A DNA stretch of 64,000 nucleotides, from the NCBI RefSeq assembly GCF_002895005.1, contig NZ_POWF01000008.1, positions 1-64,000 of the forward strand. Direction: 5' to 3'. Shown here piece by piece: positions 46,390 to 55,049 of this stretch. The translations under genes were made by a program, and so were the position numbers. Within the stretch, counting starts at the first letter, position 1. Each line of letters opens with the position of its first letter. Below the pieces are notes generated by a model. It had not been told where the DNA came from. It saw nothing but the letters and a program-made list of their open reading frames with translations, and ran no database searches. This DNA is from Hanstruepera neustonica (GTDB lineage: Bacteria > Bacteroidota > Bacteroidia > Flavobacteriales > Flavobacteriaceae).

Positions 46390-47622
46390 TCATTTATTAT
46401 TCTTCTCCTCAATCCATTTACTCATATACTTGGTGCTTTGTAGAGTATAGTGTTGGAGTATTTGCCCAATTGTATTGTTGAGCCTGTGATTTCCCAAGTT
46501 ACCTTGAAGTTTTTGTAAAAGGTTTATAAATTCTCTTTGGTGTATTTCTTTATTATATCGCTCATTTATGATGGTAAAACCGTTTTGTTGCTTGTTTTTC
46601 CAAAGCAGTTCATCGGTATAAAGTTTTACAGCTTGTTCAGTAAATTCGGTTGGGTCATCTGTAATAAATCCATGAGGCTCGAAATTACCAAACATCCCTT
46701 CAGCAGCAATAGTGCTCATGGCACATGGTGTACCATTTTTCATGGCATCAATGAGCTTCCCTTTTAATCCCGCACCAAACTGCAGTGGTGCCAAACACAC
46801 TTTAGCTTGTTGCATGACTTGATTAACATCATCAGCAAATCCCTTGATGATAAAACCTTCTTTTTCATTGTACAATTGGGTTACTTTTTGTGAAGGATAA
46901 GCACCATAAACATGTAACTCGGCTTTTGGTAATTGTTTTCTAATCAACGGCCAAATGGTCTGTTTAAGATACAAAACCGCTTGGTAATTGGGCTCGTGTA
47001 AAAAGTTACCAATGGTTATAAAGTGTTGACGTGATTCAAAACTTGGCAGTTCCGCGGTACGATCTTCTTCTAGCCTATCTTCCATAAATGGCAAATAAGC
47101 CAAAAGGGATTTATCAACCTGTAAATCATGAACTAACAAATCCATTTCAAACTCCGAAATAATCATACTTAAATCACACCTGTAAATACTGGCCAATTCC
47201 CGTTTAAAAGTATCATTCATTAAATAGGTTCTATCAAAGGTTTTTTGATCTTTAAAGGCTAACTGTCTCCCTTTACGAAGTCCGTGCAAGTCTTCAGTAT
47301 CTAGAATTCGTAATGCTTTCGGACAATTTTCAGCAACGCGCCAACCAAACTGTTCTTCCATCATAAAACGGTCAAACATTACGACATGGGGTTGGAATGC
47401 CGCTACAAAATGGTCAAAAGAACTGGAATTAACTTCTATCGAAACGGAATCAATTCCTAATTCTTTCAAATCAAAGGCATTTTCCATTTTTTCACATGGA
47501 CTGGCAAATGTAATTTGATATTTTAGATACTGAAATGTTTCAATGAGCTGCATCATACGCCAGCCTGCCGCAGAACTCTTGATTTCTGGCCAAACATAGC
47601 CTATAATCAGCAATTTAGGCAT
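46390..47622 (-). CDS. GT4-family glycosyltransferase
   Basis: 410 aa. The N-terminal Rossmann half begins LLIIGYVWPEIKSSAAGWRM. The C-terminal half has IGNFLHEPNYQAVLYL, LHVYGAYPSQK, VCLAPLQFGAGLKGKLIDAM and NGTPCAMSTIAAEG, the retaining GT-B/GT4 donor-binding region. It likely adds sugars to a surface glycan or lipid; donor and acceptor are unknown. It lies between a haem-binding protein gene and a secreted hypothetical on the same strand with tiny gaps, but no glycan cluster surrounds it. Confidence 0.88.
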   Translation of the reverse strand: MPKLLIIGYVWPEIKSSAAGWRMMQLIETFQYLKYQITFASPCEKMENAFDLKELGIDSVSIEVNSSSFDHFVAAFQPHVVMFDRFMMEEQFGWRVAENCPKALRILDTEDLHGLRKGRQLAFKDQKTFDRTYLMNDTFKRELASIYRCDLSMIISEFEMDLLVHDLQVDKSLLAYLPFMEDRLEEDRTAELPSFESRQHFITIGNFLHEPNYQAVLYLKQTIWPLIRKQLPKAELHVYGAYPSQKVTQLYNEKEGFIIKGFADDVNQVMQQAKVCLAPLQFGAGLKGKLIDAMKNGTPCAMSTIAAEGMFGNFEPHGFITDDPTEFTEQAVKLYTDELLWKNKQQNGFTIINERYNKEIHQREFINLLQKLQGNLGNHRLNNTIGQILQHYTLQSTKYMSKWIEEKNNK

Positions 47623-47625
47623 GGA

Positions 47626-48096
47626 TTATTCTGGCTTGGCTTCTAATCCGTATTTAACCCTGACGGCTTGAGCCCAATTAATAACCGATTGAATTTGCGC
47701 ATCTGTTAATTTAGCTTCTGTATGAGTCCAGGTATAGGATTCCAAAGGCATTTCTTTTTCTTCAACCATTTCAACTAACTCCTCCAATTTATGGTCTTTC
47801 TTCTTTGTAGAATATTCGTCCCAAACTGATACGTTAAAATGCTTGGTGCCATGTTCCACATGGTCTGCCAACCAATAATTGACTGGTGTAATGTTATTAT
47901 ACCAAGGATATCTTGTGGCATTACTATGGCAATCATAACAACTTTCCTTTAAAATGACTGCAACATCCTGTGGCGGATTGGTATCGGCTAAAAAAGCATC
48001 GATGGCCAAATCACCATCATTCTTTTCAGGGCCAAAAAATTGCGCAATAACAAATAGGACTAACAGTATGATTAAGAGTTTCTTGGTTATTTTCAT
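47626..48096 (-). CDS. Haem-binding domain protein (single c-type haem motif)
   Basis: 156 aa. An N-terminal membrane or signal segment (LLIILLVLFVIAQFF) is followed by one CxxCH at C53-C56-H57 (ESCYDCHSNATRYPWY), then LADHVEHGTKHFNVSVWDEY and a C-terminal helix (AQIQSVINWAQAVR). This matches the Haem_bd family of small periplasmic c-type haem proteins. Electron transfer is likely; partner unknown. Divergent from the gene at 48135. Confidence 0.9.
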   Translation of the reverse strand: MKITKKLLIILLVLFVIAQFFGPEKNDGDLAIDAFLADTNPPQDVAVILKESCYDCHSNATRYPWYNNITPVNYWLADHVEHGTKHFNVSVWDEYSTKKKDHKLEELVEMVEEKEMPLESYTWTHTEAKLTDAQIQSVINWAQAVRVKYGLEAKPE

Positions 48097-48134
48097 TTTA
48101 TGTAATTTTAGATTTTTAAAAATAGAAAATATTC

Positions 48135-48698
48135 GTGACTACCGAACAACTTTACGAAGAATTAAATTATGTCAACCATTCACGCGAAAAACGCTTGCAT
48201 TATGCCAATTTGGTCATTGAAAATCCCGACCTGATTTCCAAGTTGTTAGATATACTTTTTATGGTAGATGATAAAGTATCTTGCAGAGCGGCTTGGGTCT
48301 TCGAATTTATGTGTGGCGAAAATTTAGAAGCTTCCATACCATTTTTAGATAAGTTTACGGAACATATGCACAAGGTTCATTTAGATCCTGCTGTTCGCCC
48401 AGTAGCGAAAGTTTGTGAATATTTGGTAAAAGCCTATTATTCAAAGACCGATAACAAAATTAAGACTGCTTTAAAACCAGTTCACAAGGAACGCATCATA
48501 GAAGCGTGTTTTGATTATATGATTAACGATGAAAAAATAGCTCCCAAGGCCTATGCTATGAATACACTCTATTTACTCGGACACGACTACGATTGGATTC
48601 ACCCCGAATTAGCTTTGATTTTAGAACGCGATTATCAAATGCAAAGCTCTGGATTTAAAGCTCGAGCGCGCCATGTCCTCAAAAAAATCAAGAATTGA
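48135..48698 (+). CDS. Conserved flavobacterial HEAT-like protein near purB
   Basis: 187 aa, no signal peptide, all-helical and soluble. The start is GTG at 48135 (TTEQLYEELNYVNHSREKR); no ATG lies upstream in frame. The spacing of helices (VSCRAAWVFEFMCGENLEASIPFL, KAYAMNTLYLLG) suggests HEAT-like repeats. The family is found near purB in related genomes and is sometimes mislabelled adenylosuccinate lyase; it lacks that enzyme's motifs. Function unknown. Its end nearly meets the DUF1028 gene on the other strand. Confidence 0.8.
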   Translation: MTTEQLYEELNYVNHSREKRLHYANLVIENPDLISKLLDILFMVDDKVSCRAAWVFEFMCGENLEASIPFLDKFTEHMHKVHLDPAVRPVAKVCEYLVKAYYSKTDNKIKTALKPVHKERIIEACFDYMINDEKIAPKAYAMNTLYLLGHDYDWIHPELALILERDYQMQSSGFKARARHVLKKIKN

Positions 48699-48699
48699 T

Positions 48700-49680
48700 T
48701 TACCAACTTAATATTTGTTGTAATTCTTCATTAGAGACAGCTAGTAGCTTACTCACTATTAATCGGGATGTCAAGGTTTTCCAATCCTTATTTTGTTTAA
48801 AAATCGATTTTAAAATAGGTTCAGCCTTTTCAAACTGCTTATTGTTTAACAAGTTTATGGCATACCAATATTGCATTTCCAAATTTTCAGGAAATAGTTT
48901 TTGAGCATTTAAATAAAGTTTTTCAGCTTCAACAGAATCCCCTTTTTCCATAGCCAAATCACCTTTATTCATAAAATCATAGGCCTTATGAATTTGTATC
49001 AAACGTTCCAGCTCTTGAGTAGGGTTTTCATGATCTTCCACTCGTAAATCCATGACCGTATCTTCCCATGAATTTCCTGTTGATTTCCCTTTAACAATTA
49101 AAATGGCTGCAGACTGTTTTCCTCTGATATCACCACGTTCATTTTCTGCCGCTTTCATAGCTGCTAACATACGCTCACTTAAACTACCTGTCGCTTCTTC
49201 AAAAGCTTCTGCCATGGCATTCCAAACGGTATTATTCAACATCATATTGGCCTGAACAGAAAAGTTTTTACCTTTTCGATGTCCCGCTTCAGCTATACAC
49301 AAACTTCCCGTATGTGCAGCAACCTGCCCTTTTGAATTTAAAAAAGCGACTTGCCTGTACATTTGACCTGAATCATTAGCCAACAATGCATCCAAAGCCT
49401 GTTGTGGATCTAATCCTTGGGACATCAATGCTAATCCTTTAGGCCCATAGCTGGGATTAACCAAAGATTGCGTGGCCACAACACCAACACCTGCTTCTCC
49501 ATAAATAACTATTCCGCCAACATTAAACCAATGCGATTGGACAGCCACACCCATATCTCCCGTAACAGAATCGCGAGCCACTATGGAATAAGTATGTGTA
49601 AAGGGTTCCGACTTTTTAAATGATTGAGAAAAACTTATGGCAGGTAGAAATACCAAAAACAGTAAAAAATATTTTTTCAT
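48700..49680 (-). CDS. Secreted DUF1028 (Ntn-hydrolase-like) protein with TPR-like tail
   Basis: 326 aa. A signal peptide (KYFLLFLVFLPAISFSQ) precedes a DUF1028 domain: TYSIVARDSVTGDMGVAVQSHWF, GVGVVATQSLVNPSYGPKGL, VAAHTGSLCIAEAGH, and ERGDIRGKQSAAILIVKG. The family has an Ntn-hydrolase-like fold; its activity is unknown. About 100 C-terminal residues form two TPR-like helix pairs (KAYDFMNKGDLAMEKGDSVEAEKLY, FPENLEMQYWYAINLLNNKQFEKAE). Single gene, divergent from purB. Confidence 0.93.
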   Translation of the reverse strand: MKKYFLLFLVFLPAISFSQSFKKSEPFTHTYSIVARDSVTGDMGVAVQSHWFNVGGIVIYGEAGVGVVATQSLVNPSYGPKGLALMSQGLDPQQALDALLANDSGQMYRQVAFLNSKGQVAAHTGSLCIAEAGHRKGKNFSVQANMMLNNTVWNAMAEAFEEATGSLSERMLAAMKAAENERGDIRGKQSAAILIVKGKSTGNSWEDTVMDLRVEDHENPTQELERLIQIHKAYDFMNKGDLAMEKGDSVEAEKLYLNAQKLFPENLEMQYWYAINLLNNKQFEKAEPILKSIFKQNKDWKTLTSRLIVSKLLAVSNEELQQILSW

Positions 49681-49773
49681 GGCTTTATGTTTAAGTACCT
49701 AAATATAGTCAAATAATTAGGCGTTTGCTCAAAAACTTCATGCTTTTAACTTCACTCTTACACCGAAAAAAAC

Positions 49774-49781
49774 TATCTTTG
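49774..49781 (+). promoter_or_regulatory. -7 promoter element of purB
   Basis: TATCTTTG, an exact TAnnTTTG match followed by CAAC, lies 26 bp before the purB ATG. The -33 region is only TTTTA-like. The placement and the purine-rich leader are typical for flavobacterial housekeeping promoters. Confidence 0.55.
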
Positions 49782-49807
49782 CAACTTCAAAAAAACACAA
49801 ATAAATC

Positions 49808-51151
49808 ATGTCTATATCATCTTTGAATGCCATTTCTCCTATTGATGGTCGCTATAGAAATAAAGTTGAAAAACTAGCACCTTATTTTTCAGAAGAAGCC
49901 CTTATTAAATATCGCGTTCAAGTTGAAATAGAATATTTTATTGCGCTGTGTGAAATTCCGTTGCCTCAATTGGCAGATTTCAATTCGAATCTATTTGAAG
50001 ATTTACGGTCCATTTATAAAAATTTTACAGCCGTTGATGCTTCGGCTATTAAGGACATTGAAAAGGTGACAAACCATGATGTCAAAGCCGTTGAATATTT
50101 TATTAAGGAAAAGTTTGATGCTTTAAACATCTCCAAATACAAAGAATTTATCCATTTTGGACTAACCTCTCAAGACATCAATAATACAGCTATACCGTTA
50201 AGTATTAAAGATGCCATGAATGATGTTTATGTTCCTGAATATACTTTGGTATTGGAAAAACTCCAATCGCTTTCTGAAGAATGGTCCAAAATATCGATGC
50301 TTGCAAGAACGCATGGCCAACCAGCTTCGCCAACACGATTAGGAAAGGAAATTGCCGTTTTTAGTACGCGTCTAAAAGAACAGTTCAATTTATTGAATGA
50401 TATTCCTAGTGCTGCTAAATTTGGTGGCGCTACTGGAAACTACAATGCCCATAAAGTTGCTTATCCTAATGTGGATTGGAAAACTTTTGGAGCTGATTTT
50501 GTACAAGGTAAATTAGGACTATATCACTCCTTCCCTACAACCCAAATTGAGCATTACGACCATATGGCTGCTTTGTTTGATTGTTTGAAACGTATAAACA
50601 CCATCATCATCGATTTGAATCGTGACATTTGGACTTATGTGTCTATGGATTACTTTAAACAAAAAATTAAGGCTGGTGAAGTAGGCAGCTCGGCTATGCC
50701 GCATAAAGTAAATCCTATAGATTTTGAAAATAGTGAAGGTAATTTGGGCATTGCCAATGCGCTGTTTGAGCATTTATCAGCAAAACTCCCTATTTCTCGC
50801 TTACAACGTGACCTCACTGACAGTACAGTGCTTCGAAATGTTGGTGTGCCTTTTGGACATACATTAATAGGTTTTAAATCAACATTAAAGGGGTTAAACA
50901 AATTATTGCTGAACGAAGACAAGTTTGCTGAAGATCTTGAAAATAATTGGGCGGTGGTTGCCGAAGCCATTCAAACCATTTTAAGACGTGAAGGCTATCC
51001 CAATCCTTATGAGGCCTTAAAGGGATTGACCAGAACCAACGACAAAATCAATAAAACCTCAATTTCGAATTTTATTGATACATTAGAGGTCTCAAATCAA
51101 ATAAAAACAGAACTAAAAGCTATTTCACCAAGTAATTACACGGGTATTTAG
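49808..51151 (+). CDS. purB: Adenylosuccinate lyase
   Basis: 447 aa. It catalyses two fumarate-releasing steps of purine synthesis (SAICAR to AICAR, and adenylosuccinate to AMP). Signatures: NAISPIDGRY, EKVTNHDVKAVEYF, HFGLTSQDINNTA, ARTHGQPASPTRLGKE, and the catalytic loop GSSAMPHKVNPIDFEN. The C-terminus has LTDSTVLRNVGVPFGH and ends in the usual helical domain. Length and motifs match the Bacteroidota type. Monocistronic or followed by two small genes. Confidence 0.98.
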   Translation: MSISSLNAISPIDGRYRNKVEKLAPYFSEEALIKYRVQVEIEYFIALCEIPLPQLADFNSNLFEDLRSIYKNFTAVDASAIKDIEKVTNHDVKAVEYFIKEKFDALNISKYKEFIHFGLTSQDINNTAIPLSIKDAMNDVYVPEYTLVLEKLQSLSEEWSKISMLARTHGQPASPTRLGKEIAVFSTRLKEQFNLLNDIPSAAKFGGATGNYNAHKVAYPNVDWKTFGADFVQGKLGLYHSFPTTQIEHYDHMAALFDCLKRINTIIIDLNRDIWTYVSMDYFKQKIKAGEVGSSAMPHKVNPIDFENSEGNLGIANALFEHLSAKLPISRLQRDLTDSTVLRNVGVPFGHTLIGFKSTLKGLNKLLLNEDKFAEDLENNWAVVAEAIQTILRREGYPNPYEALKGLTRTNDKINKTSISNFIDTLEVSNQIKTELKAISPSNYTGI

Positions 51152-51181
51152 TGTATCACTTCTACATATTATAGTTTAAAT

Positions 51182-51640
51182 ATGAAAATAGTTATATTCT
51201 TACTACTATCAATATTTTTATTTAAGTGCAAAAATGATGAAGTCTTTAAATTAAAAGACGAAATATCAAGTTTGAAAGCTGAAAATGATAGCTTAAATAA
51301 TATAATTAGAAATAAATTTATTTTTGATAATGCTGACTTAAGAATTATACCTTCAATTAAGAATTCTAAAACGCTTGATTCAAAATTTGAAGGAGAATTG
51401 GTGATTGTAGGTTTTAATGATGATGATATAACTATCCTGAATGGTGAATGGAATTACAAAAATTCTCAATATGAGAATGGAGATACAATTAAAAATCATT
51501 ACGGTGCCTACAAATTAAACCTAGATAAAGTTAAAAATGACACCTTAAACTTTTATGTTAAGATAGATAATAAATATGGTAGCAGAAGTTATGATTCAAT
51601 AATGAGCTATCCATATGAAGGCTTTTGGAAATTAAAATAG
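51182..51640 (+). CDS. Small hypothetical lipoprotein with coiled coil
   Basis: 152 aa. The lipobox is LFKC (Cys about residue 16). A short coiled coil follows (LKDEISSLKAENDSLNNIIRN), then a beta-rich domain (EGELVIVGFNDDDITILNG, FYVKIDNKYGSRSYDSI). No family recognised. It lies 30 bp after purB and is more AT-rich than purB. Confidence 0.75.
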   Translation: MKIVIFLLLSIFLFKCKNDEVFKLKDEISSLKAENDSLNNIIRNKFIFDNADLRIIPSIKNSKTLDSKFEGELVIVGFNDDDITILNGEWNYKNSQYENGDTIKNHYGAYKLNLDKVKNDTLNFYVKIDNKYGSRSYDSIMSYPYEGFWKLK

Positions 51641-51666
51641 GATCCTGAAATTATGACCAAAACTTT

Positions 51667-51849
51667 ATGCTAACCGACAAACAATCCATAATACTCTGCC
51701 TAGTAGTCACGATCCTTTTTGTAGTATCTGGTATTTTCGGCATACTGGAAAATTTCGCCATTATTGGTTTATTACTCTTGGGCCTGATAATGATACTACT
51801 CAATATTATTTGGGTTCATTTGAAAGACGACCAAGACAAACAATCATAA
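51667..51849 (+). CDS. 60-aa two-span membrane protein
   Basis: Two hydrophobic helices (IILCLVVTILFVVSGIF and FAIIGLLLLGLIMILLNIIW) flanked by charged ends (LTDKQS at the start, HLKDDQDKQS at the end). It lies 26 bp after the preceding gene and directly before a terminator, which supports a real, expressed gene. Function unknown. Confidence 0.65.
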   Translation: MLTDKQSIILCLVVTILFVVSGIFGILENFAIIGLLLLGLIMILLNIIWVHLKDDQDKQS

Positions 51850-51850
51850 A

Positions 51851-51879
51851 AAAAAGTGACCCATCATAGGTCACTTTTT
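51851..51879. terminator. Bidirectional terminator between convergent units
   Basis: GTGACC (51856-51861) pairs with GGTCAC (51869-51874), extended by an A-run before and a T-run after. It serves the 60-aa protein gene on the plus strand and the DUF4252 operon on the minus strand. Confidence 0.87.
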
Positions 51880-51903
51880 CAATTAACATATTAAACTAAT
51901 TGT

Positions 51904-52446
51904 TTATTTAAAAAAATCAGTAATGCCGTTTAATTGCGATTCATCAAAATCAGCTTTTTGAAGGGCATCAACCAATGTTGCCATATTCTCAGGACGCATA
52001 TCATCACCCAAAACACGTACTATCCCAAAGCCCATATCGGGTGAATTTACAAATACCACAACCTCATCGGCCGAATCGTCATCTCCAATATACTTGATAT
52101 CAAACTTCATGGCTTTATCACTAAATTCCATTAAGTCAATGTATTTCTTATCCTTTAAAATGGATTTCACCTTGGAAAGTTCTGAATTGTAAATGTCTAC
52201 ATTATTTTCATTCTTTTTGTATCCCAAAAAGTTTAATCGTTTCAACGATTTAAAGGCCTTTTTTTGGCTTTCTGTAAGCGAATCTTCTTGTAAAGTCACC
52301 AAAGATGTTGGAATATCTGCAGTAATAAAATCTGCAGACTCTTGATTGTCCACAAAATACGTTTGTAATGATGGCCCATTGTTACAGCTTACCAGCATAG
52401 ATAATGCTAGTAAACCGAACAATATTGTTTTGATTGATGTTTTCAT
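51904..52446 (-). CDS. DUF4252 lipoprotein (last gene of sigma-factor operon)
   Basis: 180 aa. The lipobox is SMLVSC (Cys about residue 21). The DUF4252 domain begins YFVDNQESADFITADIPTSL, with KSLKRLNFLGYKKN and a C-terminal MATLVDALQKADFDESQLNGI. DUF4252 is a bacteroidetal domain of unknown role found in small secreted proteins. It is the third consecutive DUF4252 gene in the operon, likely driven by the ECF sigma factor at 54405. A bidirectional terminator lies downstream. Confidence 0.9.
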   Translation of the reverse strand: MKTSIKTILFGLLALSMLVSCNNGPSLQTYFVDNQESADFITADIPTSLVTLQEDSLTESQKKAFKSLKRLNFLGYKKNENNVDIYNSELSKVKSILKDKKYIDLMEFSDKAMKFDIKYIGDDDSADEVVVFVNSPDMGFGIVRVLGDDMRPENMATLVDALQKADFDESQLNGITDFFK

Positions 52447-52467
52447 CTATCTTAATTTTAAATGAAA

Positions 52468-53031
52468 TTACTTTTTCTGCTTTTCTAAATGCTCACCACC
52501 CTGGATGTTCATTTTTTGAGTCAATTTTGAAATTTGGTTCAAATCAATATCACCAGTAAGTGACACGACAACAGTTTCAAACTCACGTTTCTTGCCGTTC
52601 ATTTCAATATTGGCATCTTTAGTAATGGCACTCAAACCATCAACAAACATTAGGAATTCACTAACGTGGTCTGAATCACGACCTTCTTTTACATAAAAAG
52701 TCATATTGACACCATCATCCTTCACAACCATTAGTTCTTCTAAAGAATTCTTACGTGAATTCACCCAGCCAGTTACATCAGTTGAAATGGATTTGTTATC
52801 AGTAGTAATTACTTTAAAACTGGTAATACTGTTTACCATTTTTATGTATTCCTGTGCTTCTGGATCATCCGTATTGATATCCATTTTAGCTAACATTTGA
52901 AACATTTTTGGTTTAATAGACACGTAGGTTACATCTGGATTTTCAGCGTATTTGGCAAAAATATCCTGTGCCATAGATGTTAATGGTAATAACATAATCG
53001 CCATTAATAGGGTTACTGTATACTTTTTCAT
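52468..53031 (-). CDS. DUF4252 secreted protein
   Basis: 187 aa from the ATG at 53031, chosen for a clean signal peptide (KKYTVTLLMAIMLLPLTSMAQ); an in-frame start 11 codons upstream is possible. The DUF4252 domain includes VTYVSIKPKMFQMLAKM, SITSFKVITTDNK and ETVVVSLTGDIDLNQISKLT. It is highly similar over its whole length to the protein at 53112, but has neither a lipobox nor a T9SS sorting domain. Second of three DUF4252 genes in the operon. Confidence 0.88.
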   Translation of the reverse strand: MKKYTVTLLMAIMLLPLTSMAQDIFAKYAENPDVTYVSIKPKMFQMLAKMDINTDDPEAQEYIKMVNSITSFKVITTDNKSISTDVTGWVNSRKNSLEELMVVKDDGVNMTFYVKEGRDSDHVSEFLMFVDGLSAITKDANIEMNGKKREFETVVVSLTGDIDLNQISKLTQKMNIQGGEHLEKQKK

Positions 53032-53111
53032 TGTTTTTGTTTTAGAGTTTATTTGAGTTTTCATTGTTTTACTATTTGGTAATTGAATTTATATCTTTTT
53101 TAATGTTTAAT

Positions 53112-53927
53112 TTATTGTTTTACAAAACGTTTTACAACACGTGAATCATCATATTGGATTTGAATGAGATAGACTCCAGCTTGTAAATCGGAAACATTTA
53201 AAGTGTTATTTTCTGAATTTATGATATGATTCTGTATTTCTTTTCCTTGAGCATTTAAAACCGTTATATCGACATCATTTTCTATTTCAGATGGCAAGTT
53301 AATTGTTACCATGTCCTGTGATGGATTCGGATAGATTTTCAGCTCTTTAAAAAGCATACTGTCTTCCGTTAAAATATTTGCTGAAGATTCTTTCATTTGG
53401 ACTTGATCGCCTATTAAATCGAAATTTAATTGATTCAGATCAATGTTACCTGTTAATGACACAACAACTGTTTCAATGTTGCGCTTTTTGGTATCGTTAT
53501 TCGTTTGAGAACCATTCATGTGTTTACTGATACCATTAACAAAAATTAAAAGTTCTTCAACATGATCAGCTTCCTTACCATCTTTGACAAAAAACTTAAC
53601 AACAGTACCTTCATCTCTAACCTCCATTAATTCTTCTAAACTTTTAGATTTGGAGTCTACCCAATTAGCAATATCCGATGAAACTGTTTGTTTTCCAGTA
53701 ACAATAGCTTTTAAGCTCGTTATACTATTGACCATTTCTGTAAAATTTTGAGCTTCTGGACTATTTGTCTCAACATCTACTTTGGCTAAAATTTGAAACA
53801 TTTTAGGTTTGATGTCAATGTAAGTAACATCTGGATTTCCGTCGTACTTGGAAAATATATCTTGTGCCATGGAAGTCAATGGTATCATAACCATGACCAT
53901 GAGTGTGAATATTAATTTATTTTTCAT
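53112..53927 (-). CDS. DUF4252 protein fused to a T9SS type A sorting domain
   Basis: 271 aa with a signal peptide (NKLIFTLMVMVMIPLTSMAQ). The DUF4252 domain (about 22-185) matches the next gene closely: DIFSKYDGNPDVTYIDIKPKMFQ, WVDSKSKSLEELMEV, VSLTGNIDLNQL. Unlike it, this copy carries about 75 further residues that form a type A sorting domain (LKIYPNPSQDMVTI, NAQGKEIQN, LQAGVYLIQI, RVVKRFVKQ). So it should leave the cell or be anchored on the surface by T9SS. First of three DUF4252 genes. Confidence 0.9.
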   Translation of the reverse strand: MKNKLIFTLMVMVMIPLTSMAQDIFSKYDGNPDVTYIDIKPKMFQILAKVDVETNSPEAQNFTEMVNSITSLKAIVTGKQTVSSDIANWVDSKSKSLEELMEVRDEGTVVKFFVKDGKEADHVEELLIFVNGISKHMNGSQTNNDTKKRNIETVVVSLTGNIDLNQLNFDLIGDQVQMKESSANILTEDSMLFKELKIYPNPSQDMVTINLPSEIENDVDITVLNAQGKEIQNHIINSENNTLNVSDLQAGVYLIQIQYDDSRVVKRFVKQ

Positions 53928-53944
53928 TTTATTTTGTTCTAGTG

Positions 53945-54418
53945 TTATTTAAAAATTTTCTTTGTGGTATTGTGCATTTCATCCAGATAGCCAACTTTAG
54001 ACATTCCGGTTTCCATGCTATTCAAGTAGTTTACTTTACCAGCACCTTTGTTGAAATTTGCAGAAATTAACTCCAATGCCTTGGTTACTTCATTATAAGC
54101 CATTTCTGGATCATCGTAAGTACCTAAATCATCTGGAGTTCCAAATGGATTTGCAAAATAAACACTGATTAAAAGAACGGCCACTGCAGCTACAGATATC
54201 CACTTATAGTCGAATACTCTTTTAGTTTTTAATGGAATGTTTTTGGTGAACTGTTCTTTTTCATTTACCAAAAAATACGTAAACATGGGTTTATACATTT
54301 CTAAATGTGGCGCTACAGTTTCTTGAGAAAAATAGCTTTTTAACTGTTGCTCTTCTTTTAGGCTTGTTTCGCCATTTTCGTACTTTTCAAGTAACTTTTC
54401 AATATTATTTAATACCAT
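53945..54418 (-). CDS. Putative anti-sigma factor (single-span membrane protein)
   Basis: 157 aa. A charged cytoplasmic helix region (residues 1-70: [25 protein letters not shown]), one membrane segment (about 73-90: [17 protein letters not shown]) and a periplasmic tail. This layout, right after and overlapping an ECF sigma gene by 14 bp, fits a membrane-bound anti-sigma factor, although no zinc-binding HxxxCxxC motif is present. The anti-sigma role is inference from position and topology. Confidence 0.75.
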   Translation of the reverse strand: MVLNNIEKLLEKYENGETSLKEEQQLKSYFSQETVAPHLEMYKPMFTYFLVNEKEQFTKNIPLKTKRVFDYKWISVAAVAVLLISVYFANPFGTPDDLGTYDDPEMAYNEVTKALELISANFNKGAGKVNYLNSMETGMSKVGYLDEMHNTTKKIFK

Positions 54419-54914
54419 ATCTATGCGTATTAGTTAATTTTTCTCTTATTGTTTTTCTGGCTCGTGACAATGCCACGCGTACAGCCGTATTATTCATATC
54501 CAACATTTTAGCTATCTCATCATAATCATACTGCTCAATATCCCGCAACTGGATAACCATTTTTTGTTGTTCTGGCAGGTCTTCAATAATCTTCCCTACC
54601 CAATCCAAACTATCATTTAACTCAACTTGTTTTTGTACAGAGACGCTGTGGTCTTGATAATTGCTATGTACAATTTTTAAGTTTTGAGCTTGTTTGGACT
54701 TTAACTTATCCAAGCAAAAATTCTTCGTCATGGTCATCGAAAATGCTTCGACATTTTTATACTCCTCAATTTTTGCTTTATTGTTCCACAACTTCAACAA
54801 TATTTCTTGAGTGGCATCTTCAGCCTCCTCTCTAGACACCAGCAATCGTTTAGCTAAACGAAACACCTTGTCCTTAAAAGGCATGACAATATTTAAAAAT
54901 TCACTCTGTGTCAT
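54405..54914 (-). CDS. ECF-type RNA polymerase sigma-70 factor
   Basis: 169 aa from the ATG at 54914 (start [20 protein letters not shown]), the usual length and start; longer in-frame starts exist up to 54974. Region 2 is [20 protein letters not shown], region 4 is [27 protein letters not shown]. It overlaps the putative anti-sigma gene by 14 bp and leads an operon with three DUF4252 genes, so it probably drives envelope-stress or surface functions. A small hairpin (TACCC/GGGTA, 54935-54951) lies just upstream. Divergent from the S41 peptidase gene. Confidence 0.93.
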   Translation of the reverse strand: MTQSEFLNIVMPFKDKVFRLAKRLLVSREEAEDATQEILLKLWNNKAKIEEYKNVEAFSMTMTKNFCLDKLKSKQAQNLKIVHSNYQDHSVSVQKQVELNDSLDWVGKIIEDLPEQQKMVIQLRDIEQYDYDEIAKMLDMNNTAVRVALSRARKTIREKLTNTHRYGIK

Positions 54915-55049
54915 AAGTTGTGGTTGGTTAAAATTACCCTTTTTGGGGGTATTTATCATTACGACGAATAACAATTAATTTTGTTACAAATAATTTTTAT
55001 TATGCCATAAAGTAATTACTTTTAAGGTGAAAAAGAATCCTATTTAGCT

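Noticed and set aside
48135-48698. Adenylosuccinate lyase fragment
   Set aside because: It is a complete all-helical protein without any lyase motif; the real purB lies at 49808-51151.
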